Shown here in pieces: positions 44,250 through 55,341 of a stretch of DNA of 64,000 bases. A model generated the notes under the pieces. That model was not told the DNA's origin. It made no database searches and saw only the letters and a list, made by a program, of their open reading frames with translations. Source of the DNA: Sipunculus nudus (Eukaryota > Annelida > Sipuncula > Golfingiida > Sipunculidae). The first letter of the stretch is position 1, and each line of letters opens with the position of its first letter. A program made the position numbers and the translations under genes. The stretch lies in the NCBI GenBank assembly GCA_026874595.1, contig CM049318.1, forward strand, positions 39,331,956-39,395,955, given 5' to 3'.

Positions 44250-45606
44250 ATATAAGCTATGTTTCCATAAGCGCAAAGGCGAACGCGATTATGATTCGCG
44301 AGCCGTTCGGGGGTGTGTTTCCATATACGCGACGTGACATGCGATTTCTAGCATTTTTTATACAGTTCATTAATTTCAAGAAATTAAATTGCATTTGATG
44401 AATAATGTAGATCTAACCAAAGTGAGTATTCTATGATTAAAGACATGTTCGGATCAGTGTTTATCTGTAAATAAAGAATATACGTATTTGAAGTTACTTT
44501 CCCTGTACTCCCGCGTTTCTACTGTCACACGTTACTAATTGTATCCGCTAAAACAAACTTTTACGGATACTATGGTTTTGACCGGGTTCCGCCGCCGCCG
44601 CGTTCGTTTCCGGAGAACTCCTCTGAGACCTCTGGACCGTTTTTTCCGAAACTTGACCCCGTTATCGGGTAACATGTGAACTGGTGCCTAACCATATTGC
44701 GATGACCTCTATCCAACTGTGTTACTCTCTGTTTTCACATTAACCCAAATATCTTCGAACTCGTTTGACCAATCGGGCCAAAATTTTGCACGAGTGTAGC
44801 TCTTGGAAAACTTTATATCAAACAAAAAACTTGTGGCGCCACCTGCAACCATTTTTGTACAGCGTCCATCTGTTCATCTGCCTCGGGTAAAAATCACTCA
44901 TATCTCTGCAGTGACTCATCCACCTGAAATTTTGTATGTGTAAACATCCTGGATAGCTTTCTTGATTTTATGACAGGTGGCGCCATTTACATTCACGTTC
45001 ACGCTGCAGACATCCATACTAATATCTCAGGACTGGTTTGACGTATCGACCTGAAATTCCGCATGATTATAGATCTCACATAGCTCTACAGCTTTTACGA
45101 ATCTGGTGTCCCAACTTTCAACCATTTTTGCATGGTGTCCATCTGTTCATCTGCCGAGGGCAAAAATCACTCCTATCTCAGCAGTGGCTCGACATATCCA
45201 CCTGAAATTTTGCATATGTATACATCTTGGATAGCTTTTTCTTTAAAATGACAAGTGGCGTGACCTACAATCATGTTTACTTGGCAGACAACCATGCTAA
45301 TATGCAACACATCTCGCTCTATTTCCCCTTGCAACTCTAGCCATGCCTCACTTCACCCGTCCCACTCAGATTTCGGCGGACACTCACAGTTGCTTGTCGA
45401 CTACCTGTATCCTAGATATTTATATGTCATCGTGATAAAGAGATGTGGAATCGTATAAACAGGACAGTGCCTTTCCTTGATTAATACTAATAATCTTTCC
45501 ACATCACCATCATTGAACATTGGCTATGTTTCACTCGTTCTGGCTTTGCTTTTTTATCGCGCTCGCGTTCGCTCTCACCTTTGCGCTTATGGAAACGCAG
45601 CTATAT
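44250..45606. mobile_element. Candidate TIR element carrying an internal 270-bp tandem repeat
   Basis: 'ctatgtttccataagcgcaa' plus agg near 44257-44278 is mirrored at 45580-45603 as 'cctttgcgcttatggaaa' plus cgcagctat, about 30 bp with two or three differences. A nearby 'cgaacgcga' also pairs with 'tcgcgttcg'. Flanks share only ata. There is no transposase frame. It could instead be two dispersed repeats in opposite orientation. Confidence 0.6.
44750..45300. repeat. Two tandem units of about 270 bp
   Basis: 'gtccatctgttcatctgcc' at 44865 recurs at 45137. Each is followed by 'aaaatcactc.tatctc', 'tccacctgaaattttg' and 'tggatagctttct'. The copies have diverged by substitutions. Confidence 0.85.
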
Positions 45607-46489
45607 GCGTATGCAAGTACTTTGCATATGCAGCTAGAAAACGGACATCTGTCATTTCATCTATACGCATGCGTATAGAGCTGCATAAATAGAGAAGTCA
45701 TCTGCAAGAGGAATGCCCCATCAAACGTATTCGGACGTATACGCACTGCATACCCCTCATATTTAATGCTACATTGATACGTTTTATATGTTCATATCCG
45801 TTTCATATGTTTTCATAGCGTCCCCGTTGGTCATTTATAATACATGAATTTAGTGGACAATCTATCATACATGTATAGTACTCCCGATTAGTACTCCCGA
45901 ATTTCTTATCCTATTGATCATAATGACAAAATAACAAATAAAAAGTGGTTATACTTTTTAAGTAGTTCAAGTTATAGTTTAAGTTAGACTTGTATCCATA
46001 TTTGTTAGCAGTCATGGTTTTCCTCGATACGACCAATTCGTTTCGGAAACCGTATCGACGTTGCGTATCGATTCGTATCGACATGTCGGTATACTGATAC
46101 GGCCCTTCAAGGTAACCTATTGTAATATAGTATCATGTTTGTTCGTAGACTCCGATGAAACCCTTACTGTTTCATGCAACCCCCCCCCCCCCCGCCTTAA
46201 AATAGTATAGTGTTAAAAGATTAAAAAATATTAATGTAAAAATATTATAAGAAAATGGCATAAATATGTATACCATCAGAAAGTATCAGATTTAAAATAA
46301 TATATACTTTATGGTTCTAATACGAATTAAAAACAACTTTCGGGACTGATTTTAGATATAGGGGTTTTTGCCAGTTCTGCTACTTAAGATGAGACCGATG
46401 ACTTTGGTCAGATATGTGATCAAACTAGATTGCATCCATATTGTATCACGCATGCTTGAACAGCCATTCCTCATGTAATTTAATTCTCG

Positions 46490-46490
<1 letters not shown>
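45607..46490. other. Intergenic stretch
   Basis: Contains a C-run at 46181-46194 and a CG-containing piece (46020-46110) with 'gtatcgattcgtatcgacat'-type near-repeats. No gene recognised. Confidence 0.5.

Positions 46491-46494
<4 letters not shown>

Positions 46495-46556
<62 letters not shown>
46495..46556. repeat. (TA)n microsatellite, about 30 units
   Basis: Pure TA dinucleotide run. Confidence 0.97.
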
Positions 46557-46563
<7 letters not shown>

Positions 46564-46838
46564 GCGAGAGAGTACTAGTATGTTCTCGGTATGCATTACT
46601 GACACAATATGTTAGCCCAGCTGATGGTCCTGGCGCAGTTCAATCTTTACAGTGACATGATACTGCCATCTACCGGCTACTTTAGTACTAACTTAATGAT
46701 AACAACTTGCTGGGTTGACTTTCAATGCGAGTTATTTTCCTTTATGATATCAGTCAGTGTTCCTGTCATGTTTATATATGACAAGTGTAATAGAAGTTGC
46801 ACAATTATTGAAAAACTCATATTTTACAGGGGATTTTT

Positions 46839-48174
46839 ATGCCCCCGCCACAAAGTGGCCCGGGCATATAGTTTTACCCATGTCCGTCATTCCGTCATTC
46901 CGTCATTCCGAAATCAAATAGTTGTACGGACTTTTTTTCGCAATGCTTGTAGATATTGGCCTTATTTTTGGTGTGTGGGCAGATATGGACCAGTAACAGA
47001 TCGAGTTCGCGTTTCGTCCCAGTTGACCTACTTTTGACCGTTTTACGGCTCCTAAACTTAGAAAATTTCATGAAAAATAGAAATTTTCATGACAAATACA
47101 CATGTACGGACTTTTTTTCGCAATGCCTGCAGATATTGGCCTGATTTTTGGTGTGTCGGCAGATATAGACCAGTTACAGATCGAGTTCGCATTTCGTCCC
47201 GGTTGACCTACTTTTGACCGTTTTACGGCTCCTGAACATAGAATATTTCATGAAAAATATGAAATTTCATGACAAATACACATGTACGGACTTTTTTTCG
47301 CAAAGCCTGCAGATATTGGCCTGGTTTTTGGTGTGTGGGCAGATATTGACCAGTTACAGATAGAGTTTGCGTTTCGTCCCAGTTGACCTACTTTTGACTG
47401 TTTTACGGCTCCTGAACATAGAAAATTTCATGTAAAATATAAATTTTCATGACAAATACACTTGTACAGACTTTTCTTCGCAATACCTGCAGATATTGGC
47501 CTGATTTTTGGTGTGTGGGCAGATAATGACCAGTTACAGATCGAGTTCACGTTTTGTCCCAGTTGACCTACCTTTGACCGTTTGACGGTGCTCTAACTTA
47601 GAAAATTTAATAAAAAAAGTGCACATGTATGGACTTTTTTTCATAGTGCCTGCAGATACGGGCCTGATTTTTGATGTGTAGGCAGATAATGACCAGTTAC
47701 AGATCGAGTTCTTGTTTTGTCCCAGTTGACCTACTTTTGACCATTTGACTGCTCCTGAACATAGAATGTTTCATGAAAAATAGAAATTTTCATAACAAAT
47801 GCATATGTACTGACTTTTTTCCCCATTGCCTGCAGATACCACCCTGATTTTTTATGTGTGGGCAGATAATGACAGTTACAGATTGAGTTCGCGTTTCGTC
47901 CCAGTTGACCTACTTTTGATTGTTTTACGGCTCCTAAACAAAGAAAATTTCATGAAAGACAGAAATTTTTATGGAAAATGCACATGTATGGACTTTTTTT
48001 CACAATGCCTGCATATACTGCATGATTTTTGGTGTGTTGCTTGATAATGACCCGTTACAGATCGAGTTTGCATTTTGCCCTTCTTGACCTACTTTTGACC
48101 ATACGACACCTCCTGAACTTAAAAAATGTTTCAAAATTTTACAAATGTTTCTAATTTGCCCCAGGCGGGGGCAT
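46839..48174. repeat. 180-bp tandem repeat bounded by inverted atgcccccgcc ends
   Basis: About seven units with starts at 46924, 47104, 47284 and 47464, and more degenerate ones near 47625, 47806 and 47986. Each has 'gtacggactttttttcgcaa', 'gcctgcagatattggcctg', 'cagttacagatcgagttc', 'gttgacctacttttgacc' and 'acggctcctgaa'. The whole is framed by 'atgcccccgcc' at 46839 and 'ggcgggggcat' ending at 48174. The paired ends and tandem core suggest one mobile or repeat unit of a kind widespread in lophotrochozoan genomes. No protein is encoded. Confidence 0.92.
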
Positions 48175-48435
48175 TTATGTCGTTCCGACACATCTAGTTT
48201 CATTGTAGAGTATTGTTTTCATTCTAAAGTATGAGTTTCCCTATTTTTGTTCTTTATGTTGTTATGACTGTGTGCGTTGAACTACATTTAACTGAAAAAA
48301 AGAATAAAAATTATATGACCTGTACAATATAAAGAGATTATCTAAAAATCTATATATAAATATATATTTTTTTTTCATTGCAATTGTGTTATTTGATAAT
48401 ATAATGAAATTTGGAATACGTTTGCTTGAACTGAA
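48175..48435. other. AT-rich intergenic stretch
   Basis: Nothing recognised apart from short A/T runs. Confidence 0.5.
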
Positions 48436-48439
48436 ACAT

Positions 48440-48642
48440 GCGACACCCGCTCTCGTTGGTTTGATGACACCGGGACACTAGCTCTGATTGGTCTGGTTCT
48501 TGGCCCTATGCCAGAACGGGTGTTTTCAGACCAACGAGAGCGGGTGTCTTGTGTCCCTGTCCAGAGAACCTTGCCATAGAAAGCAGCGGTTACACTAACT
48601 GTCTTGCAAAGACGACTGCAGTGTATAACCGCTGAGTGAGTA
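48440..48642. mobile_element. Palindromic MITE, family CTCACACAG/CTCACTCAG, copy 3 (one outer arm missing)
   Basis: The right part reads 'gacgactgcagtgtataacc' then gctgagtgag, the same end as copies 1 and 2 with small changes. Inside, 'gacacccgctctcgttggt' (48442-48460) and its exact complement (48530-48548) form a 19-bp stem with a 69-base loop. No left outer arm is present, so this copy is truncated. Confidence 0.75.
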
Positions 48643-49097
48643 GCGTATGTTTCTACAACAAGATTTTGATATGACGAAGTGCTACATATATGTTCTTCTA
48701 GACCACTTCAGAAATATGCCATAAGTGAAAATGGTATTGAAGTGACAGGTATTCATGACTCTCAGTATGTGCTAGTATTGATTGTGAGCCATGAAAGACT
48801 AAGGATAATTAAAATAATCAGATACTGAGACAGATAAGATAGATGATCAATTTAACCAAACATGACCCCACTCATGAATAAGCTCTTCGAGTGTTGAACC
48901 ACTGGTGGACTCTGACACCTGTCAAACTAATGATCCTATATGCGCGTGCATGTGTATGTATGTTTAAATACCAACATGAGATGACCTGAATAATTGACTC
49001 TCGGGTGTCGGGTGGGATCACGTTTAGACTAGTAAATCTTCAAAATTTGGAGCAGCAATAAGGTAAGATCATATATAATTAGACGTGGGGACCGGTA
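48643..49097. other. Intergenic stretch
   Basis: No feature recognised. Confidence 0.5.
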
Positions 49098-49099
49098 TA

Positions 49100-49573
49100 C
49101 TGTGGTTCCTTTTTGTTCGCGGGGTTTTCCAAATTCGCGATATTCGCAAAAGGGAATTCGTCGCGAAAATGAAACCTTCGGGAATAAGATACCCCAACTA
49201 TACAGGTGAACATTCCTTTGTACTGTATTCTCATTGGTATCTCATAAACATTATCAATGCCTGGAGCTAGCAAGAAAAACATTAGATATTATTGATATTA
49301 ACAGAACGTCTAGATGTTATCTGTATATTACAGACTGATATTATGAGGAATAAAAGAGATCTTTTCCATTATCTGCCTTTATATAATGCACAAGAATTAC
49401 CACTCGTTTTATGTTCCAAGGTTCCTCAAATTGTAAAGATTTGTAAAAGCATATTCAATAATACATATAATAAAGGATATACTCTGTGTTAGCGCGAAAA
49501 TCGAACCCTCTCGAAACACTAAAAAAGTTGAAATCGCGACATTTTAACCTCGCGAATATGAAGCTAACCACAG
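49100..49573. mobile_element. Short TA-flanked element with inverted ends (ctgtggtt...ttcgcg)
   Basis: The left end reads 'ctgtggttcctttttgttcg' then cgggg. The right end, complemented, reads 'ctgtggttagcttcatattc' then gcgagg. Both are flanked by TA. A further 'ttcgcg'/'cgcgaa' richness near both ends supports a palindromic design. The 474-bp interior has no transposase. The LINE tail at 49576 begins immediately after, so the LINE may have inserted at or near this end. Confidence 0.7.
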
Positions 49574-49576
49574 TAC

Positions 49577-49607
<31 letters not shown>

Positions 49608-50668
49608 TAATAATAATTTATTCAACTCAAGTGACCCCATTCGAGGTATACAGGGTCATGCAAAACTATATTACAGTGTATATACAGGATGTACTGTGAC
49701 TACATGTAACTACATATAATACTATATCACAGGTTATACTTTCACAATGAACACAGCTCTTATTTGTTTGAAAACATACAGTGTAGTTAGTGTATATAAG
49801 TGTACATACAATCTACATCTTCTAGTGCAAGTGAACTATCACTAAACATTCAAGTTTGTATAAAAGTGTAGGTACAAACAGTACTACATATACTATAGAG
49901 TCATATCACAGGTATTAAGTGCAGTAACATTTACTTCAAGTGAATATGCATTTAAACTTGTATGCTTTGGTATAAAATATAAGTTGCTGGCTATATAATT
50001 TGGCCTAAGAAAGTTTCCTAAAGTGATAATAGTGTATATTATAAGGCACCTTGTCTATGATTGACTTCTAAGTTTTTTGTACATTTAATGTATAATGAGA
50101 TCCATCACTTATACGGTAGAGGTAGAGATGCCTTATATATGCATGTCAAGCACATTTTGTTACATAAATTAGAAATAAACATATAAACATATATATATAT
50201 ATATACATACACGCATGTGTTTCGATTTACTCTATAAGGGTATAAATAGGAAAGCATTTGTATATCATGTCACTGCAGGTACAAAATTGTATAATGATAG
50301 AGAAAATAATACATATATCACATAAATACTAAATGGAGATAATTAAGTGCATAGAAAAACATAAAGCAGCTAGTTTACATGCATTGACTTGTGCAATTGT
50401 ATTTCTATTATATAGGCATGATTCCTATATTAGACAATGCATTTTTAGTACCTAAGAATATAAATATATATGCACATAAATTCAATCTGGTGGGTTTACA
50501 ATCAGATAGACAGTGACTATAGTTGCAAAACAAACAAACAAACACAATCTGGGTACAATCAAGATTTCTTACAAGTTCTAGTATCACAGTGTCATTATGA
50601 GATCAATAAACACGACAGGTATTGCAGTTGTGTTGTTGATGCTGCTTAAGAATAACAAGCTTGCTTCA

Positions 50669-50885
50669 TACTTTACAAGAAATGAATGAGCATTTCATAC
50701 ATATGAGGATAAACCTGGTTGAGCAAATATGAGGGTGATTATATATAGACATTGTAAATATTTTGTACATAGTATTCTTACAAGAAATGAATGAGCATTT
50801 CGCACATATTAGGATAAACCTGGTTGAACAAATAAAAAGATGATCATATATGGACATTGTAAATATTCTGTACAGAGTATTCTTT
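50669..50885. repeat. 105-bp tandem duplication at the end of the LINE coding part
   Basis: 'caagaaatgaatgagcattt' at 50676 recurs at 50781, and the following 'aggataaacctggttga' and 'gacattgtaaatatt' are repeated in step. The duplication covers the LINE stop region and adjoining 3' untranslated sequence. Confidence 0.9.
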
Positions 50886-51587
50886 AACTAAATTTGGATA
50901 TAATCTTTTTAGCAAAATTAACTTGGCTAGGTTTGACAGCTGAAGTTGGTCTGTGACACTGAATATTTCATGCATTCTTAGTGTGTTTGGTCTGTTTCTA
51001 TAGTACTGGTTTATATAGTTGAGTCTTTCTTGTCTAAATTCAGGGCATATAAAAAGGTAGTGGAATTCATCACCCTGCTCATTCATGTTGCATAGGGTAC
51101 ATGCCTTAGAGCCAGTTAAATGGTCAGGGTTGCTGTTGGATGCTGGCAGTTTATGATTTGCACAGCGAAATTTAGTGAGGGCTATTCTGTCACCATAATT
51201 TAATATGTTCAGATAATTTTCAAACCCGAGATTCTTTTTGAAAATCCTGTAACTGCAACAGGATTTGAGTTCTGCTATTTCATTATGCAAATTTTGCTGA
51301 CTCATGTCATGTAGCCTAAGTTCAATGCTCTTTTTCAGCCATTTTTTGTTGACATTATGTCCCTCATCCCACATATTAGAGTAACCACATTTGTCCAGTA
51401 TATCTTTAATCTTGGAAGCCCACTTTGGTTTGAATGTGCTTTTGTCAAACATACTTTTCTGGAGTCTGAACAAAATACTAGAGAGTTTGCTTTGCTTGCC
51501 CTCTAATAACCTGATCCAGCAATTAATCATTCTTCTTTCTACTACACTAGTTATAGGTACAATGCAGTTTGTTGTATTTTTGTTCAT
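50844..51587 (-). pseudogene. LINE ORF2 C-terminal region, frameshifted at its upstream end
   Basis: 247 codons of the region after RT: a helical stretch, 'RIALTKFRCANHKLP', then a zinc-type motif 'ACTLCNMNEQGDEFHYLFIC' and a terminal helix. The matching upstream piece 'LLYGSEIRGFQ' (about 51640-51672) is in another frame, with stops between, so this is a dead copy. The layout resembles LINE 1 of this window but the sequences are not close, so they are different families. Confidence 0.85.
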
Positions 51588-51799
51588 TCTGAGTAGTTTC
51601 TTAAAGAATTTTTTCTAAAAAATTGCAGTCTGATTCAGGTACTGGAAGCCCCGAATTTCCGAGCCATAAAGTAAACATCCATGTGAAGGCGTGCGTGTGT
51701 AAAACCGTGCCAGTCCAGACCTCGCATACTGGTTTGGTAACCTTGGGGCGAAAACTGCTGTATGCATTGAGTTGCCTGGCTTATAGCATATGCCGTATG

Positions 51800-51975
51800 T
51801 TAATATAATATAATATCATTTAAAAGTAGAGTAGGGTTTGGTATATCATAGCATATAATAGTATATTTTGGTGTATAAATATATATGTATATATAATGAT
51901 ATATACAATGATGTTCAATAACATATCATAATACAAAATGTATAGCATAAGATATAAAATATTTAATATAATTAC

Positions 51976-52010
<35 letters not shown>

Positions 52011-52500
52011 ATAATTGTAATATATATGTGTATATAATGTAAAAATAAATAATTATACTTATGGTAATTAAGATATATTCATTTATAAAATTTAATATAA
52101 ATTTCACTAGTTACAATTCAATGTGATATCTGATATTATTTAATAATAAAATTTTACTAATATATAATGATTTTTTTATCATATGGTATATATAATAGAA
52201 AAGAATATATTATAATTTAAAAGTAGAATAAATGGCAATACTTATGTATATATATATATATATACATATGATAAAATTGTAATATATATATATGAATATA
52301 TTGTATAAATAAGTTATAATGCCTATTTTTATTGGTTATTGCAAATATATTTATTTATATAATGTTATAATGTTTTCACTAATTGTTACAACCTTATATG
52401 GTATATAAAAATATTTAATCATAATATTGAACTAATATATAATAATACATCTTACTTATCTTATGGTATATATAAAATTTATATATTACTGAAAGGGTTT
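51800..52500. repeat. AT-only stretch with degenerate 290-bp tandem structure
   Basis: Runs of (TA)n alternate with phrases such as 'ataattgtaatatatat', 'ggtatataaaa' and 'actaatatataat', which recur about three times. G+C is nearly absent. Confidence 0.6.
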
Positions 52501-52564
52501 GATTGCCATTCCAGGATAAAAGTGCTCGATACATAAAGTAGAGCTGCTATAAGTTCATAAAAAT

Positions 52565-53014
52565 GCATCAAGATCACAGCCGAGTTCAACCTAAACACAG
52601 TTAATATCCTTGACGTGACCTTCGACCTGAAGAACATCTCATACAAGCCGTACAGAAAACCAAATGACAACCCCTTATGTGAGCATAAATTGTCCAACCA
52701 CCCACCTCAAATCATCAAACAAATTCAAAAGGGATCGACAAACGTATGTCACAGCTCTCCCACGACAAGAATCATTCAATTCCAACGGTCACATCGATTA
52801 CGACGCGTTCGAAAAATCAGGGCACAACGAAAGAATTAGCTGCAGCAAACCCCATCAAAACAAACAGAAGAATAAACGAAGAAGAAACATCATATGGTTT
52901 AACCCTTCTTTCTGCAAGAGCGTAAAAACAAACGTCGGTAAAATGTTCCTGCATTCGTATGATTGACAAACATTTCCCACCCGGCAGTCCCCTTCACAAA
53001 CTCTTCAATAGAAA
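52565..53014 (+). pseudogene. Penelope-like retroelement fragment, part 1 (after RT, before endonuclease)
   Basis: In successive frames one reads 'NLNTVNILDVTFDLKNISYK', then 'HLKSSNKFKRDRQTYVTAL', 'NKRRRNIIWFNPSFCKSVKT' and 'IDKHFPPGSPLHKLFNRNT'. This string is familiar from Penelope-like elements of invertebrates, between the RT and the GIY-YIG endonuclease. At least three frame changes are needed, so it is inactive. The RT domain itself is not present to the left. Family name from recall; a search would settle it. Confidence 0.65.
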
Positions 53015-53016
53015 TA

Positions 53017-54264
53017 CAGTAAATGGCCTGTATTACGGTCACCATTGGGACGGGATGAAAGTGGCCTGAATGCAGGAGTGGCCGTTATACAGGACTTGAC
53101 CAGGAAAAGGGGGTTAAAATGTAACACGAAACCAAGTTCAAATCTTTATTACAATCAACAAAATAAACGTATATACAGAGTATTAGTATAATTATTGTTA
53201 TCGATAAAAAATAAAATATTTACAATCACATCAACCCTATCTATAACAATTACCAACAATATATACAAATACAGTGTTTGCTATTAAATTACAAACAGAT
53301 TGTATATCCATAATATTTGTATAAATTTGTTGAACCACTGCCACATGACATCATTCAGTTTATCATTCCCTGTAGATACACACTGTCTTTATCTACTGGC
53401 ATTTGCGTTTTCTTGATACTGTTCCACGATCTCTCGCTTCCTCTTAAGTATGTTTTAAACTTGAGTTCGGCCGACACCATGGATTTCTGCTAGCTTTCGG
53501 CTGCTTTTCCCGTCACTCTTCCTGATCAGATCTACCTTTTCTTTGAGGGGCAAGTTCATGTCTTTTCTTGGTCACCATAATGGTCAAAGTGATTGGGACA
53601 GAATATACGTAACATTTTATACATGTTACAAATTTCATTTTCCCTTCATAATTATTCATATATGAGTAATTTGTGCGATGTGTGCCGCACTGTTTTCGTT
53701 TGATGTACGTGTTCACAAGGACATTAAAGAAAGTTTGCCTACGTTTTTTGATGACATAATCATCGGGACCCGCTGGTTGTCATTCGTTAATTAAATGACA
53801 AACACCCTGTTTAAGATCCGGCTCCGACGACTGATTCACAAATATAAACGCAGGTGGGAACACATGCCTTACTATTGTGCATACGTATGAGGCTGTGTGG
53901 GGGTAGTACGACGCTAGTTACGTATCAAACTACTCAGTCTCGGTCGAATGGTTACCTTTATCCAGGCACTTATTAACAGACAGGAATATGTGAGAGCCGA
54001 CAACTGTGTAATGATATTGAGGTCAAAAGTGGCCGCTCGATTTGTTAAGCCCATGTCACGGAGTCACTGTCCCTGACAGTAATTGAGGCGTTTCCCGGCC
54101 TGCGGGACCGAGAAACCTGGCCGTAATACGGAATAGAGGAGTGACCGTAATTGACAACACAATGATTATGAAATATAACGGTCGAAAATTCGGGACCGGA
54201 AAATCTGACCGTTATAGACGTATTGACCGTTATTGAGGCGTGGCCGTTAGCAGGCGTTTTACTG
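53017..54264 (-). mobile_element. pogo/Tigger-like DNA transposon, internally deleted, nested in the Penelope-like fragment
   Basis: The 1248-bp element has ends CAGTAAATGGCC (53017) and, complemented from the right, CAGTAAAACGCC, each flanked by TA (53015-53016, 54265-54266). Further in, both arms contain several 'accgttat/gtaatacggtc'-type blocks. It contains the N-terminal DNA-binding part of a pogo-type transposase on the minus strand but no DDE catalytic domain. TA targets and CAGT ends fit the pogo/Tigger branch of Tc1/mariner. Confidence 0.88.
53389..53559 (-). pseudogene. pogo/Tigger transposase N-terminus (CENP-B/psq-type helix-turn-helix), broken
   Basis: From an ATG at 53557-53559 the minus strand reads 'MNLPLKEKVDLIRKSDGKSS', then 'RKLAEIHGVGRTQV', a stop, and in the same frame 'NILKRKREIVEQYQENA'. 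The pattern KEKVxLI...SxRxLA...GVGxTQVxNILK is the N-terminal DNA-binding helix-turn-helix of pogo-type transposases and their host relatives such as CENP-B. One in-frame stop replaces a residue in the middle. The second helix-turn-helix and the DDE domain are absent. Confidence 0.85.
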
Positions 54265-54266
54265 TA

Positions 54267-54445
54267 CTATGAAAGTCAGCTACAGCTGTCTCCCAAACCA
54301 GGGCCGCATGATCAGAAACCACAACCGAAAAGTTCTGCAACAGTCATCGAACCCCTCACCCAAGCGAGCTTGCAACTGCAGTTATTAAGGAGAATGTCCA
54401 ACTGAACGGTGACTGCTTAATAACAAGTAAGAGTAAAACAAAATC
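54267..54445 (+). pseudogene. Penelope-like retroelement fragment, part 2 (continues after the Tigger insertion)
   Basis: The frame resumes directly at the insertion border with 'MKVSYSCLPNQGRMIRNHNR' and 'KVLQQSSNPSPKRACNC'. In another frame it continues 'QLNGDCLIT'. These are the Cys-rich linker residues that in the family precede the endonuclease. The GIY-YIG domain itself is not seen; the fragment ends about 54445. Confidence 0.65.
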
Positions 54446-54920
54446 TTGAGAAACCTTTATTCATTGGAACGAAATTGGTAACATGCTACAGTTATTACAG
54501 CAATAAAAAAATCCGAATCAAGGTATTAATTTGGGCAAATTTAAGTATTAATTAATGTCTTCACATAGCTTATAGATGCATGAATAGCCATGCTGGTTCA
54601 TTGTTTATAGATGGAAAGGGTATACACAGAAAGGTCGGTTCACTAGCTGCCAGTGGAATTCGAAAAAACGATCCTCCGATTTCCGGTGTGGCTGCCTTAA
54701 CCTCGCATAGCTTTTTATGGATCGATACTGCGTATCAGAAAATATTAAGTATTTTCTTTTAATGGGGAGAGTGATGTTACCAGAAATCTGCGACTTAGGT
54801 ATGGTGTTACATATTGTAGTAGGAATAATTGCCAGATGATTATTTTGATAATTTATTGTGCGTTTATATGGAGTATCATGTTTATATATTAGCATGAGAT
54901 AGTTGGTTAAAGGACGCTCG
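54446..54920. other. Intergenic stretch
   Basis: No gene recognised; the 60-codon and 96-codon frames here have no domain features. Confidence 0.5.
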
Positions 54921-54933
54921 TGTCCCGTTAGAT
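54921..54933. repeat. Target-site duplication of the L1/Tx1-like LINE, left copy
   Basis: 'tgtcccgttagat' recurs exactly at 59081-59093. The last t is ambiguous because it merges with the T-run of the tail. Confidence 0.92.
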
Positions 54934-55341
54934 TTTTTTTTTTTTTTTATTGAATACATCACATGAAACAACATATGGACAGTACAAATAATGAACATGT
55001 AAAACAATATATACACATACTAATACACTGCACAAAAACATACAATAACAATGCACAGAGATAATTTCAGTATGGGGATATTCAGAGACTATTTTAGGTA
55101 GAGGATTGATTATGGCCTATGATAGCTTGTTTACCAGGTAATTTTAGCTTATATTCTTATATTCTTCAGGGAGTATGAATCAAATATTTGACACTATAAT
55201 GACAAATGCATACTTAAGAACACATAAAAAAAATCATAAGTCTTTGCATATTCAGCAACAACAATATCTGTATCTAGAAACACAAAACTTATATTTGATA
55301 TATATATCTCAATGTCAAATTGTATAAACAATAATATTTTT

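Larger units (their letters stand above)
49576..51700 (-). mobile_element. 5'-truncated LINE, 3' end and C-terminal part only
   Basis: An (ATT)n-type tail (49576-49616 as ataataat on +) is followed by a 1.2-kb 3' untranslated region and a C-terminal coding portion. The upper boundary is uncertain. LINE-like residues such as 'LLYGSEIRGFQ' are readable in a shifted frame to about 51672 and perhaps 51700. No target duplication was found. Confidence 0.8.

Noticed and set aside
44040-44700. CG-containing stretch as a possible promoter or exon
   Set aside because: No open frame with features. The CG-rich phrases belong to the inverted-repeat element or its flank, with no adjacent gene.
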